The translations under genes were made by a program, and so were the position numbers. This document shows positions 18,317 through 27,706 of a stretch of DNA of 64,000 nt, piece after piece. This DNA comes from Fen-1258 sp041658245. GTDB taxonomy: Bacteria; Bacteroidota; Ignavibacteria; Ignavibacteriales; Melioribacteraceae. The notes under the pieces were generated by a model. The model did no database searches. It had not been told where the DNA came from and was given only the letters and a program-made list of their open reading frames with translations. Where the stretch lies: NCBI GenBank assembly GCA_041658245.1, contig JBBAAM010000006.1, forward strand, positions 1-64,000. The letters are read 5' to 3'. Positions within the stretch are counted from its first letter, which is position 1; each line of letters begins with the position of its first letter.

Positions 18317-18994
18317 ATGAGATTAAAATATTTTTCTCATTCAGCATTTCAGATCACAACTGATGCCGGTAAGAAAATATTGATTGATCCGTTTTTGGAT
18401 GGAAATCCAACCTCTCCGGTAAAATCGAAAGATGTTGATGCTGATTTTATTATATTGACACACGGTCATGGCGATCATATTGGCGATTCATTTAGTATTG
18501 CAGAAAGATGCGGTTCACTTTTTATCTGTTGTAATGAATTAGCCAATTATTGTTCTTCGAAAGGTTTCAAAGCGCACAATATGCATATTGGCGGAAGCCA
18601 TAATTTTGAATTCGGCAGAGTGAAATTTACAATTGCTCATCATGGCTCAATGACCCCGGATAATTATTATGCCGGCGAAGCATCGGGAGTGATATTATCA
18701 ATTGACGGGAAAAATTTATATCATACCGGTGATACAGGATTGTTCTACGATATGAAATTAATTGGAGAAATGACGCCACTTGATTATATGCTGCTGCCAA
18801 TCGGCGACAATTATACTATGGGAATAACTGATGCTGTAAAAGCAGTTGAGTTAGCTAATCCTAAAACTGCAATTCCAATGCATTATAATACATTCCCGGT
18901 GATAAATTCAGATCCGGAAGAATTTAAGAAAAGAGTTGAAACTCTCGGAAAAAAAGTGATCGTACTTAAGTTTGGACAAGAAATTTTATTGTAA
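18317..18994 (+). CDS. UPF0173 metal-dependent hydrolase (MBL fold)
   Basis: 225-residue metallo-beta-lactamase-fold protein. The dinuclear metal motif THGHGDHIGD (H-x-H-x-D-H) is at about residue 49, with HHGS, HTGDTGLF and the late PMHYNTF providing further ligands. The substrate of the UPF0173 family is not established. A strong ribosome site (AGAGGGAAACA) precedes the ATG. It lies between cdaA and parA on the same strand. Confidence 0.9.
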   Translation: MRLKYFSHSAFQITTDAGKKILIDPFLDGNPTSPVKSKDVDADFIILTHGHGDHIGDSFSIAERCGSLFICCNELANYCSSKGFKAHNMHIGGSHNFEFGRVKFTIAHHGSMTPDNYYAGEASGVILSIDGKNLYHTGDTGLFYDMKLIGEMTPLDYMLLPIGDNYTMGITDAVKAVELANPKTAIPMHYNTFPVINSDPEEFKKRVETLGKKVIVLKFGQEILL

Positions 18995-19023
18995 TTTAAT
19001 TATGTAATTAAAAATTCCTATCT

Positions 19024-19806
19024 ATGGCAAAAATAATTGTTATTGCAAATCAGAAAGGCGGAGTTGGAAAAACAACTACCGCTATAAATTTATCTGCATC
19101 AATTGCAGCGGCAGAATACAAAACACTTTTAATTGATATTGATCCTCAATCAAATTCAACTTCGGGAATCGGTATTGAGAACTATAAACTTTCCGTTTAT
19201 CAAGCTTTGATCGGAATAGAAAATGCGGAAGACTGCATTATTAATACTTATATGCCGCATCTTGATATTATACCGTCAACTATAGATTTAGTCGGCGCAG
19301 AAATCGAATTGGTTTCTATGGAAGAAAGAGAATATTTATTAAAGAAAGCAGTTGCAACTATAGAATCAAGATATGATCTTATTTTTATTGATTGTCCTCC
19401 TTCACTTGGTTTGTTAACACTAAATGCTTTGACTTGTGCTGATTCAGTTTTAATTCCTGTACAGTGTGAATATTTTGCGTTGGAAGGATTAGGACAATTA
19501 TTAAACACAATTAATATCGTTAAGAAAAATCTTAATAATGATTTGACTATTGAAGGTGTACTATTAACTATGTTCGATACAAGATTACGGTTATCACATC
19601 AAGTTGTAGAAGAAGTTAAAAAATATTTTGGAACAAAAGTATTTCAAACAATTATTCATAGAAATGTTAGATTGTCGGAAGCGCCAAGCCACTCTAGACC
19701 TGTAATACTTTATGATGCAAGTTCAGTTGGTGCACAAAATTATATAACACTCGCATCAGAATTAATACAAAGAAATAATCTAGAACGAAAGAGTATAGTT
19801 AATTGA
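19024..19806 (+). CDS. parA: Chromosome partitioning ATPase ParA/Soj
   Basis: 260-residue deviant Walker ATPase. The Walker A motif KGGVGKTTT lies at 11-19 with the signature Lys preceding it, and the Walker B-type FIDCPPSLG near residue 123. Acts on the nucleoid with ParB to segregate origins. It is joined to parB by a four-base overlap. The chromosomal type and pairing with parB suggest the replication origin may not be far, although no oriC or parS site was recognised. Confidence 0.95.
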   Translation: MAKIIVIANQKGGVGKTTTAINLSASIAAAEYKTLLIDIDPQSNSTSGIGIENYKLSVYQALIGIENAEDCIINTYMPHLDIIPSTIDLVGAEIELVSMEEREYLLKKAVATIESRYDLIFIDCPPSLGLLTLNALTCADSVLIPVQCEYFALEGLGQLLNTINIVKKNLNNDLTIEGVLLTMFDTRLRLSHQVVEEVKKYFGTKVFQTIIHRNVRLSEAPSHSRPVILYDASSVGAQNYITLASELIQRNNLERKSIVN

Positions 19807-20750
19807 GCAATTTGAAACCCGGATTAGGAAGAGGATTAGATGCATTAATTAATCCTCAGATGAAAGATCAAATAGATGCGCCTGTAGCGATCTCTACTAA
19901 AGACCTGCAAAAAGATGACGGCACATCTTTCGATGTATTAGCAAAAATTCCAATCGGCTCCGTAGCTCCAAATCCTTATCAACCTAGAACCGAATTCGAC
20001 CCAGAAGCCCAAGATGAATTAAGAAAATCAATACTCGAAAATGGTTTGATCCAGCCTGTTACAGTTCGAAGAGTTTCAAAGGACCATTACGAACTCATTT
20101 CGGGTGAACGCAGACTACGGGCTTGTAAAGATGTTGGATTTAAGGAAATTCCCGTTTATATAATCAAAGTTGATACAAAAGAAGCAATGCTTGCACTTTC
20201 TCTAATTGAAAATCTTCAGAGAGAGGAGTTAAATGCAATTGAAGTTGCCAATGCATATAAGAGATTAATGGAAGAATGTAATTTGACGCAAGAAGAAATT
20301 GCCGATAGGGTAGGGAAGGATCGTACAACCGTCACTAATACTATCCGGTTATTAAAATTACCGCAGAAGATACAGCAAAGTTTGATCAAGAATGAAATTT
20401 CAGCCGGGCATGCACGAGCATTGATAAATATTCCAAGTGAAATAATTCAGTTAGAGATTTTAGATAAAATTATTAGTCATAATCTCTCGGTTAGAAAGGT
20501 TGAAGATATTGTACGAAAGTACATAAGTTTAAAAACCGGATCGAAGAAAAAGGTTTCTGTTCATGTAAAAAGTTTAGGTAATTTATCGCAAAAAGATCTG
20601 GAAGAAAAACTACAAAACATTCTAGGTACTAAAGTAATTTGTAAGCAAAAGAAAAATGGTGCGGGCGAATTAATAATTGAATATTATTCATTAGATGAGC
20701 TTGAAAGATTATTTGAACTATTTGAAATTATCAGCAAAAACTATAATTAA
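19803..20750 (+). CDS. parB: Chromosome partitioning protein ParB/Spo0J
   Basis: 315-residue CTP-dependent DNA clamp that loads at parS sites. The N-terminal basic GLGRGLDALI contacts ParA; the CTPase domain has NPYQPR and SGERRLRA; ENLQREELN and a helix-turn-helix (LTQEEIADRVGKDRTTVTN) follow, with a C-terminal dimerisation domain. The start is a TTG overlapping the parA stop (TTGA), supported by the conserved N-terminal motif. The next gene starts inside its last 56 bases. Confidence 0.95.
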   Translation: MSNLKPGLGRGLDALINPQMKDQIDAPVAISTKDLQKDDGTSFDVLAKIPIGSVAPNPYQPRTEFDPEAQDELRKSILENGLIQPVTVRRVSKDHYELISGERRLRACKDVGFKEIPVYIIKVDTKEAMLALSLIENLQREELNAIEVANAYKRLMEECNLTQEEIADRVGKDRTTVTNTIRLLKLPQKIQQSLIKNEISAGHARALINIPSEIIQLEILDKIISHNLSVRKVEDIVRKYISLKTGSKKKVSVHVKSLGNLSQKDLEEKLQNILGTKVICKQKKNGAGELIIEYYSLDELERLFELFEIISKNYN

Positions 20751-21243
20751 GTTAATCATACTTATTTTATTACTGCATTTATCCGCTGAAAGCACATCTG
20801 CACAAGTGCAACCTTTGGATTCCAACAACGTCAAAATCGATACAAGTAAATTTGTTATGAAAAATTCTCCATGGGGAGCTGTAATTAGAAGTGCAGTAAT
20901 ACCCGGTTTCGGACAATTCTATAATGAATCTTATTGGAAGATTCCCGTAGTGTGGGGATTTTTGGGTTGGTTCGCATATCAATGGAATAATAGTAATAAT
21001 TCGTATATCAATTATCGCGATCTCTACAACGGAAGCATAAACCAAAATAGAACCGGTAATACATCATATCTGAGTTTAAGAGAATTTTATAAAGATCAGC
21101 GTGATCTATTTGCAGTATTTATTGGATTAACTTATTTACTCAATTTAATTGATGCTTATGTAGATGCACATCTATTTGATTTTGATGTTTCGAAAATTAG
21201 AACAGATGAACTTTATCGAGTTTCTCTTAAGATAAAATTATAA
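20695..21243 (+). CDS. DUF5683-like secreted/membrane protein
   Basis: 182 residues with an N-terminal signal segment (IIKLIILILLLHLSA) ending near SAQ, a short linker, then WGAVIRSAVIPGFGQFYN, typical of the DUF5683 family common in Bacteroidota, and two further hydrophobic segments. Function unknown. Its start overlaps parB by 56 bases; in-frame TTG codons at 20701, 20713 and 20722 could be the true start and would give a more usual signal peptide. Confidence 0.8.
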   Translation: MSLKDYLNYLKLSAKTIIKLIILILLLHLSAESTSAQVQPLDSNNVKIDTSKFVMKNSPWGAVIRSAVIPGFGQFYNESYWKIPVVWGFLGWFAYQWNNSNNSYINYRDLYNGSINQNRTGNTSYLSLREFYKDQRDLFAVFIGLTYLLNLIDAYVDAHLFDFDVSKIRTDELYRVSLKIKL

Positions 21244-21254
21244 CCGAAGTAAAT

Positions 21255-21962
21255 ATGAAAAATGTTTTAGTCTGTAATAATTGTAATAAAGAAAATGCAT
21301 TTTATTTAATGATTTGTTCAAACTGCAATTCATTTCTTAGATCCAAGTTACCAAATATTGATTTATGGGAAACTATCGGTAAACTGATCGAATCACCTTT
21401 ACAAGCATTTGATAGAATAATCCAAGCGGAGAATAAAAATTATGTTGTGACATTGATGATTTTAGTTTGTGTTAAATTATCATTGGCTGCTATTATTATT
21501 CACAATGCACTATATAGTGTGAATGGTGTACCAATTACTTTTCTGAATGGATTGTTGCTTGGGGGATTGCCATCAATTGTTTTACTATCAGTTTTTTCTT
21601 TGATAATAACTTACATAAATAAATTATTCGGAATTGGAAATAGATTCAAAGATAATTTTGCAATTTATATTTTTGGTTTTATTCCCCTTATTGGCGGAAT
21701 GGTTGTTCTAACTCCAATTCAATTTGCTCTATTTGGAGAGTATTGGTTTACATTTAATCCGTCTCCTTTACTAATGAAACCAACACCTTCTTTGATACTT
21801 CTTATAATTGAAGGGTTACTATTCGTGTGGAGCAGTGTACTTTTTATTGTTGGGACATACTCTCAAACGAGAAACAAAATTTATTCTATTTGTACCGGTG
21901 TAATTTTAACATTGTTGGTAATGGGTGTAATTTATTTTAGAAATTTAGTAAGCTGTTTTTAA
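21255..21962 (+). CDS. Zinc-ribbon membrane protein (Yip1-like)
   Basis: 235 residues: an N-terminal zinc ribbon (CNNC near residue 6 and CSNC near residue 21), then WETIGKLIESPLQAFDRII and about five membrane helices, the pattern of Yip1-domain membrane proteins. No enzyme motif is seen. It is 11 bases after the DUF5683-type gene and its 3' end overlaps convergent ppx by 26 bases. Function unknown. Confidence 0.65.
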   Translation: MKNVLVCNNCNKENAFYLMICSNCNSFLRSKLPNIDLWETIGKLIESPLQAFDRIIQAENKNYVVTLMILVCVKLSLAAIIIHNALYSVNGVPITFLNGLLLGGLPSIVLLSVFSLIITYINKLFGIGNRFKDNFAIYIFGFIPLIGGMVVLTPIQFALFGEYWFTFNPSPLLMKPTPSLILLIIEGLLFVWSSVLFIVGTYSQTRNKIYSICTGVILTLLVMGVIYFRNLVSCF

Positions 21963-22872
21963 TTAAGAAATCAACTACAACTCCATATCTTAATCCTTTT
22001 GTACTTACTCTAACTTGATTAATATTTATCTGCTTCATAAGTGATATTAGAATTAAACAGCCAGCTAAAAGAACATCTTCTCTACCACTAACAACTTGAC
22101 CATATCTTTCCAACACTTGATTTTTACTTAAGTTAATGAGTTCTCTTATAATAGTTTCAATATCGTTTAATTGTAAAAAAGAATTCTCAACTTTACCTTC
22201 ATTATAAACTCGAATATTTTGTTTAATACATGATAGTGTTGTAGGTGTTCCTGCAACAGCAATTGTATCAAAACTTCCGGAATATTTATTTACTAATTCT
22301 GAGAATATATTTTTAGAATATTCCAAAGCATAAATAATTTCTTTTTCCGTAGGCGGATAATTACTAAAGAATTTTTCTGTAAGAGATACAACTCCAATGT
22401 CAAAGCTTTTCTTAAAATGTATCGAAGAATGATTTCCATGAATAAACTCAGTGCTGCCGCCTCCGATATCAATAACATTGTTTACTTGTCTATCTCTAGA
22501 AGGGAATATTGCACCAAGAAAAGCCAACCGTGCTTCTTCATCACCGGATATTATTTCAATATCCCAACCAAACAATTTCTTGATTTCATAGATAACATTA
22601 TTACTATTTGAAATTATTCTGAATGCATTAATTGCAACAATCAATACTCTTTCACAATTAAATTTCTCAATTTGTTGTTTATATAAACTTAGGACTGAGA
22701 TTAAAGAATTACTTTTATCTCTACTGAGTTTATCACCGAATTTGATTCCTTCACTTAAACGTGGGGACTCGTAAAAATTAGCTAAAGTTTTGATACTATT
22801 TTCTTGTGTGTTGTATTCTGATATAAGTAACAAAATTGTATTTGATCCGATATCAATAGAAGCAATAGTCAT
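21937..22872 (-). CDS. Exopolyphosphatase / guanosine pentaphosphatase family protein
   Basis: 311-residue Ppx/GppA protein of the ASKHA fold. Phosphate 1 loop IDIGSNTILLL at the N-terminus; second loop VIDIGGGSTEFI near residue 130, where the conserved Glu is the catalytic base; VAGTPTTLSC near 210. It lacks the C-terminal HD-like domain of long Ppx/GppA and so belongs to the short two-domain type. Whether it cleaves polyphosphate, pppGpp or both cannot be told from sequence. Confidence 0.88.
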   Translation of the reverse strand: MTIASIDIGSNTILLLISEYNTQENSIKTLANFYESPRLSEGIKFGDKLSRDKSNSLISVLSLYKQQIEKFNCERVLIVAINAFRIISNSNNVIYEIKKLFGWDIEIISGDEEARLAFLGAIFPSRDRQVNNVIDIGGGSTEFIHGNHSSIHFKKSFDIGVVSLTEKFFSNYPPTEKEIIYALEYSKNIFSELVNKYSGSFDTIAVAGTPTTLSCIKQNIRVYNEGKVENSFLQLNDIETIIRELINLSKNQVLERYGQVVSGREDVLLAGCLILISLMKQININQVRVSTKGLRYGVVVDFLIKNSLLNF

Positions 22873-22907
22873 AATTTTTATTTATTTTTGTACAAAATTA
22901 ATCTTAC

Positions 22908-23423
22908 ATGAAGAATCTAAATATTTTCTCAAAAACAGTTTTATTGTTCACAATTATTTTTTTTACTGTTTGGCTAGGAGGATATATAGCCCGCCAAATA
23001 GCTGTGTACCAACTATTTGAACCTGTTGGATTAAATCTTAAAATATTTTATAATCCCAATAATTTATCCTCCGCAATTTCTCTTTTAGTTCCATTAATTA
23101 TCTCTAATTTAATAACATACACATGTTTTCTATTACTCTTTTTGATTTTTATAGGAACATCAAAATTAAATCTTCGAAAAAACGGCTGGTTATTTATTAT
23201 AACTTTGATAATAATTATCACTGCTCCGTTTGAAATATACTTATCTTTGATTGATTATAAAATTATACGTCTTGGATTAGCAAACATTAATGAATCTAAT
23301 TTTATTTTAGAACTAATAAAAGAACGACTTACAAAATTGAATAGTTTTTCATTAATAGAAATATTTTCTTACTTAGCAATTATTTTTCTAACACTTTTTA
23401 GACCTCTTCAAAAAGTCAAATGA
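22908..23423 (+). CDS. Hypothetical membrane protein
   Basis: 171 residues with four predicted membrane helices (about 8-28, 53-83, 91-114 and 150-165). No family recognised and no conserved charged residues in the helices. Divergent from ppx; overlaps the next gene by four bases, making a 22.9-24.1 kb operon of three genes ending with aroQ. Base composition is very AT-rich, like its neighbours. Confidence 0.7.
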   Translation: MKNLNIFSKTVLLFTIIFFTVWLGGYIARQIAVYQLFEPVGLNLKIFYNPNNLSSAISLLVPLIISNLITYTCFLLLFLIFIGTSKLNLRKNGWLFIITLIIIITAPFEIYLSLIDYKIIRLGLANINESNFILELIKERLTKLNSFSLIEIFSYLAIIFLTLFRPLQKVK

Positions 23424-23689
23424 AAATTAAAGAAAAAGAATTCGAAACAATACTTCAAGACTTAAAACAGATTGCACAAGAACTTGGAGCAAAAGTTAGA
23501 TTTGAGAGAGGGGATTTTAAAGGTGGTTATTGTATTGTTAAAGAAGATAAAACAATAGTTATAAATAAATTATCAACTCTGCAAAAAAAAGTAATGATCC
23601 TTACATCTGCATTAAAAGATCTTGGTGTTGATGAGAAATATCTTCCACCAAGAATTAGAGAAATTATAGAAGAGATAGCTGAAAAATGA
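23420..23689 (+). CDS. Small conserved-type hypothetical protein
   Basis: 89 residues, charged and mainly helical, with a central RFERGDFKGGYCIVKEDKTIVINK that looks like a short beta hairpin and ends in PPRIREIIEEI. Similar small proteins occur in Bacteroidota, but I cannot name a function. Overlaps both neighbours by four bases (ATGA), so it is clearly expressed with aroQ. Confidence 0.72.
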   Translation: MKIKEKEFETILQDLKQIAQELGAKVRFERGDFKGGYCIVKEDKTIVINKLSTLQKKVMILTSALKDLGVDEKYLPPRIREIIEEIAEK

Positions 23690-24117
23690 TTAATATACTT
23701 GTTGTAAATGGTGTTAATCTAAATATGTTAGGAAGCCGAGATAAAATAAATTATGGCTCTCTAACTTTAGATCAAATAAATTCTCTCATCAAAAAAGAAT
23801 TTAATGAATTAGATTTCACTTTTTTCCAGTCAAATTTAGAACACGAATTAGTTAATAAAATAAACGAAGCTTACAATTATGATGGGATCATAATCAATCC
23901 TGGAGGATTTACACATACCTCGGTAGCAATTCGCGATGCACTTGAAAATATAAAAATCCCAAAAATTGAAGTTCATCTTTCAAATCTATCATCTAGAGAA
24001 GAATTCAGAAATACATTGCTAACAACTTCCAAATGCGATGGTTACATCTCCGGTTTTAAGGAAATTAGTTTTCTTTCTGCTGTTTATACTTTGATTAAAA
24101 TTATTCAAAAAAAATAA
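23686..24117 (+). CDS. aroQ: 3-dehydroquinate dehydratase, type II
   Basis: Third step of the shikimate pathway; dodecameric type II enzyme of 143 residues. Active-site residues are recognisable: Arg and Tyr in GSRDKINYGS, Glu in SNLEHEL, the catalytic His in NPGGFTHTSVAIRDAL and the second His with Arg in VHLSNLSSREEFR. HTS replaces the usual HYS and LSS the usual IHA, tolerated variants. Last gene of its operon. Confidence 0.93.
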   Translation: MINILVVNGVNLNMLGSRDKINYGSLTLDQINSLIKKEFNELDFTFFQSNLEHELVNKINEAYNYDGIIINPGGFTHTSVAIRDALENIKIPKIEVHLSNLSSREEFRNTLLTTSKCDGYISGFKEISFLSAVYTLIKIIQKK

Positions 24118-24192
24118 ATTACATTTAAGCACAATTATTGCAAATATATTTTTCTTCATCTATCTTAACTAGTAGATTTTAAGGACAAAGCC

Positions 24193-24570
24193 ATGAAAGA
24201 TTTTGGACTAAAAAAATTATATTACTCTATAAGTGAAGTTAGCAAGTTATCCGGATTAGAGCAGTACATTTTAAGATATTGGGAAACTGAATTTGAACAG
24301 TTAAAACCTGGTAAGAATAGAGCCGGTAATAGAATTTATACAAACAAGGATATTAAACTGATTCTTCAGATTAAAAGATTATTACGTGAGGAAAAGTATA
24401 CTATAGAAGGTGCTAAAAAGATTTTAAGTGATCTTTTATTAGAACCTAATTTGCAAAACACAACAAGTGAAAGTGAATCAAATAAACAAAAAATTATTTC
24501 ACCACGTCCGTTAAAAAAAGATTTAGAAGAGCTAAAGATTTTTTTGCAATATTTACAGGCCGCAATGTAA
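24193..24570 (+). CDS. MerR-family transcriptional regulator
   Basis: 125 residues. The winged helix-turn-helix (YSISEVSKLSGLEQYILRYWETEF...YTNKDIKLILQIKRLL) occupies residues 11-75; a short helix and a Ser/Lys-rich tail follow. The family residues for long effector domains are absent, as in the small MerR proteins often found beside chromosome-maintenance or envelope genes. No target site is seen. Ends three bases before the tRNA gene. Confidence 0.87.
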   Translation: MKDFGLKKLYYSISEVSKLSGLEQYILRYWETEFEQLKPGKNRAGNRIYTNKDIKLILQIKRLLREEKYTIEGAKKILSDLLLEPNLQNTTSESESNKQKIISPRPLKKDLEELKIFLQYLQAAM

Positions 24571-24573
24571 AAC

Positions 24574-24650
24574 CGGAACGTAGCGCAGCCCGGTAGCGCA
24601 CTTGAATGGGGTTCAAGGGGTCGCGGGTTCAAATCCCGCCGTTCCGACCA
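24574..24650 (+). tRNA. tRNA-Pro (anticodon GGG)
   Basis: 77 bases including an encoded CCA. Acceptor stem CGGAACG/CGTTCCG with discriminator A; D arm GCGC-AGCCCGGTA-GCGC; anticodon stem CTTGA/TCAAG enclosing ATGGGGT, which gives anticodon GGG (codons CCC/CCU); T arm GCGGG-TTCAAAT-CCCGC. All stems pair fully. An intrinsic terminator follows. Confidence 0.97.
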
Positions 24651-24656
24651 TCTTAC

Positions 24657-24682
24657 AAGGCACATAAAGAATGTGCCTTTTT
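24657..24682 (+). terminator. Rho-independent terminator of tRNA-Pro
   Basis: GGCACAT (24659-24665), loop AAAGA, ATGTGCC (24671-24677), then five T. Seven-bp stem with T tract directly after the tRNA. Confidence 0.9.
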
Positions 24683-24708
24683 CATAATAGACTAAAAATT
24701 CTAGGAGA

Positions 24709-26196
24709 ATGATGATTGACTTCACAGCTGATAAACCAAAATGTAATTGCGGAGTTTTTGGATTTTATGGCGGGAAAGATGCCGCTATAACAACTTATTA
24801 TGGTTTGTTGGCATTACAGCATAGGGGACAAGAAGCTGCAGGTATTGTAGCACTATCAAAAAATGAATTTGGGAAATCGGTTTTTTATATTCATAAAAGT
24901 TTAGGTCTAATTACTGAGATTTTTAATGATGAAAAAATTTTTGAGAATTACCTTTTAGGAAATGCAGCAATTGGTCATAACAGATACTCTACTACAGGAG
25001 CTTCTGATTCTTCAAAAAATATTCAACCATTTACTGTTAATTACCGATTAGGAAATTTAGCTATAGCTCATAATGGAAACTTAACGAATGCTAGATCACT
25101 TCGAGAAGAGCTTGTGAACGAGGGTGCAATTTTTCAAACTACAAGTGATACTGAAGTAATATTACATTTAATTGCACGAAGTAAATTAGAAAATCAGATT
25201 GATCAGATTAAAGAAGCATTACAAAAAGTGCAAGGTGCTTATAGTATTGTAATTCTAACAAATGATAAACTAATTGGTGCAAGAGATCCAAACGGTTTCA
25301 GACCATTATGTATTGGCAAATTAAACGGTTCTTTCATTATTACTTCTGAAACCTGTGCATTAGATATTAATTCAGCTACACTTATTAGAGATGTTGAACC
25401 AGGTGAATTGATTATCATTGATAAGGAAGCTCATCAAGTAGGTGAGTTCAACTCTCAATATATTTTTAATAATCGAGTTCAACCCAAGCATTGTATTTTT
25501 GAGTATATCTACTTTTCACGACCAGACAGCAGGGTGTTTGGTTCTAATGTTGATAAGATGAGAAGGAAATTGGGAAAAGTACTTGCTCAAAAACATCCTG
25601 TAATAGACAACGATGGAGATAAAATAATTGTTATCAGTGTCCCTGATAGTTCGAATACAGCAGCGATAGGATTTCAAACACAATTAGCTAAACAAGGAAT
25701 TAATTCACGACTCGAAATTGGTTTGATCAGAAGCCATTATATTGGTAGAACATTTATTCTTCCGGGCCAAAAGGCAAGAGAAGTTGGTGTTAAAATTAAA
25801 TTTAATACCGTTAAAGGTGTCCTTGAAAATAAAACTGTAGTTCTAATTGATGATTCAATAGTACGTGGGACTACATCAAAGCAATTAGTAAAATTATTAA
25901 GAGAAGCTAATCCCAAAGAAATACATTTAAGGATTTCTTCTCCGCCAATTATTAGTCCGTGTTATTACGGAATGGATTTTCCTTCTAAGGGCGAATTGAT
26001 AGCTAACAAATTTAATAGCGATATAGAGGAAATAAGAAAATATCTTGAAGTTGATAGTCTTGAATATTTAACTATAGATGAACTACTTGAAGCAATGATA
26101 GACCATTCACCGGAAGATTTTTGTACAGCTTGTTTTTCAGGGAAATATCCATTAGAAGTTGATATGGGTGTAACAAAAGAAATCTATGAAGATTAA
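24709..26196 (+). CDS. purF: Amidophosphoribosyltransferase PurF
   Basis: First committed step of purine synthesis: PRPP plus glutamine to phosphoribosylamine. N-terminal nucleophile domain with catalytic Cys in CNCGVFGFYG, preceded by a short propeptide that is removed in this family; PRPP loop VVLIDDSIVRGTT near residue 382. Cys at HCIFEY, SPCYYG and FCTACFSG match the four [4Fe-4S] ligands of the Bacillus-type enzyme. Tandem ATG codons (24709, 24712); the second sits better behind AGGAG (24703-24707). Confidence 0.95.
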   Translation: MMIDFTADKPKCNCGVFGFYGGKDAAITTYYGLLALQHRGQEAAGIVALSKNEFGKSVFYIHKSLGLITEIFNDEKIFENYLLGNAAIGHNRYSTTGASDSSKNIQPFTVNYRLGNLAIAHNGNLTNARSLREELVNEGAIFQTTSDTEVILHLIARSKLENQIDQIKEALQKVQGAYSIVILTNDKLIGARDPNGFRPLCIGKLNGSFIITSETCALDINSATLIRDVEPGELIIIDKEAHQVGEFNSQYIFNNRVQPKHCIFEYIYFSRPDSRVFGSNVDKMRRKLGKVLAQKHPVIDNDGDKIIVISVPDSSNTAAIGFQTQLAKQGINSRLEIGLIRSHYIGRTFILPGQKAREVGVKIKFNTVKGVLENKTVVLIDDSIVRGTTSKQLVKLLREANPKEIHLRISSPPIISPCYYGMDFPSKGELIANKFNSDIEEIRKYLEVDSLEYLTIDELLEAMIDHSPEDFCTACFSGKYPLEVDMGVTKEIYED

Positions 26197-26214
26197 TAAT
26201 TTTTATATGTAATT

Positions 26215-26805
26215 ATGAAAATCAATTTCAATGAAATTTTATTGTTACCAAACTTAATAAGTTCATTTAGGTTGCTATTATTTATCCCATTTATTTTTTT
26301 ATTTAATAATTATTCTTCAATCGAAAATGTCAGAATCTATATTTTGATTCTAATATTTGTTGCTTTTTTATCAGACTTGTTAGACGGATATGTAGCAAGA
26401 AAAACAAATTCAATATCCGAATTTGGGAAGATAATAGATCCGCTTGCAGATAAAATTCTTGTTGCTTTGATAATAATTAATCTTTATTTGCAAAATGAAA
26501 TACCAGTGTTTTATTTCTGGATTGTAATAACAAGAGATATTTGCATTTTTTTTGGAGGAATTATTATCTCGCAAAAAATTGGGAAAGTATTACCATCAAA
26601 TTTACTTGGTAAGTTGACTGTATTTTCCATCGGCTTATTTATTATAACAACTTTATTACAAACTAATAGCTCTGATTTTTTTTACAATTTAATCTTAATT
26701 ACAAGTTGCTCTTTGTGTGTGGCATCTTTAATAGGATATTTAATGAGAGCAATTGAAATGATAAAATGGAACAATAATGAAAATATTTCCAAATCAGGCT
26801 CTTAA
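26215..26805 (+). CDS. pgsA: CDP-diacylglycerol-glycerol-3-phosphate 3-phosphatidyltransferase
   Basis: 196-residue membrane enzyme with about five helices. The CDP-alcohol phosphotransferase motif is complete in DLLDGYVARKTNSISEFGKIIDPLADK (D-G-x2-A-R-x8-G-x3-D-x3-D). Makes phosphatidylglycerophosphate, the precursor of phosphatidylglycerol. The preceding purF and the following ftsY (29-base overlap) suggest co-transcription. PgsA is favoured over phosphatidylserine synthase by length and context. Confidence 0.85.
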   Translation: MKINFNEILLLPNLISSFRLLLFIPFIFLFNNYSSIENVRIYILILIFVAFLSDLLDGYVARKTNSISEFGKIIDPLADKILVALIIINLYLQNEIPVFYFWIVITRDICIFFGGIIISQKIGKVLPSNLLGKLTVFSIGLFIITTLLQTNSSDFFYNLILITSCSLCVASLIGYLMRAIEMIKWNNNENISKSGS

Positions 26806-27706
26806 AAGATTAAAAGATGGTTTATCAAAAACTCGTAATAATCTTTCCAATAGGATTTCTGAAATAATTTCAAGAAAAGCAATTATAGACGACGATACAT
26901 TTGATGAACTAGAAGCAATTTTACTTAGTAGTGATTTAGGTAGTGAACTTTCAGAGAAAATAATTAGTAAAGCCCGCACTTCTTTATTAAACGTAAAAGA
27001 CAGGTCTCTCGAAAACATAAAAAAGATAATGAGAGACGAACTTTTAAGTATTTTTGATCAAGATATCAATTCTAATTATAATTCAGAATTAGATAAGTAC
27101 AGACCTTATGTAATTTTAATTGTTGGCGTTAATGGGTCAGGCAAAACAACTACAATAGCTAAGCTTGCTAATAAGTACAAATTGGAAGGGAAGAAGGTTA
27201 TAATAGCTTCTGCTGATACTTATCGAGCAGCCGCAAATGATCAGCTTAAGGCTTGGACTAAGCAAGTTGGTGTTGAACTTGTTGAAGTTAATTCTAAAGA
27301 TCCATCTTCCGTTGTTTTTGATACCATAAATATTGCGGTGAATAATTACTACGATATTGTTTTAATTGACACAGCTGGACGCCTTCACAATAACAAAAAT
27401 CTGATGCAGGAACTATCAAAAATTATTAAAGTAACTAATAAATTATTAAACTATGCTCCTAATGAAGTTTTATTAGTCCTTGATTCTAACTCAGGACAAA
27501 ATATAATTTTACAAGTTGATGAATTTAATAAGAATGCTAAAATATCAGGCTTAATACTTACTAAGTTAGATGGTACTGCTAAAGGTGGAGCAGTTTTACA
27601 AATTTCCAAAAATAAACTACCTATCAGATATTTAGGAATTGGGGAGGCGGTCGAAGATTTTCAAGAATTCAATGCTGAGTTGTTTATAGATGCGATTCTC
27701 AATTAA
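26777..27706 (+). CDS. ftsY: Signal recognition particle receptor FtsY
   Basis: 309-residue SRP GTPase that receives ribosome-SRP complexes at the inner membrane. N domain (helical, ending near residue 95), then G domain: P loop GVNGSGKTTTIAKLA, DTYRAAANDQL, DTAGRLHNNKNLM and TKLDGTAKGG. It lacks the acidic A domain of E. coli FtsY and the M domain of Ffh. This is the last host gene before the prophage. Confidence 0.93.
   Translation: MKIFPNQALKRLKDGLSKTRNNLSNRISEIISRKAIIDDDTFDELEAILLSSDLGSELSEKIISKARTSLLNVKDRSLENIKKIMRDELLSIFDQDINSNYNSELDKYRPYVILIVGVNGSGKTTTIAKLANKYKLEGKKVIIASADTYRAAANDQLKAWTKQVGVELVEVNSKDPSSVVFDTINIAVNNYYDIVLIDTAGRLHNNKNLMQELSKIIKVTNKLLNYAPNEVLLVLDSNSGQNIILQVDEFNKNAKISGLILTKLDGTAKGGAVLQISKNKLPIRYLGIGEAVEDFQEFNAELFIDAILN

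Noticed and set aside
24366..24725. Minus-strand frame containing WSERRDLNPRPLEP
   Set aside because: This is the antisense of the tRNA-Pro gene and of the MerR gene end, a well-known false protein.
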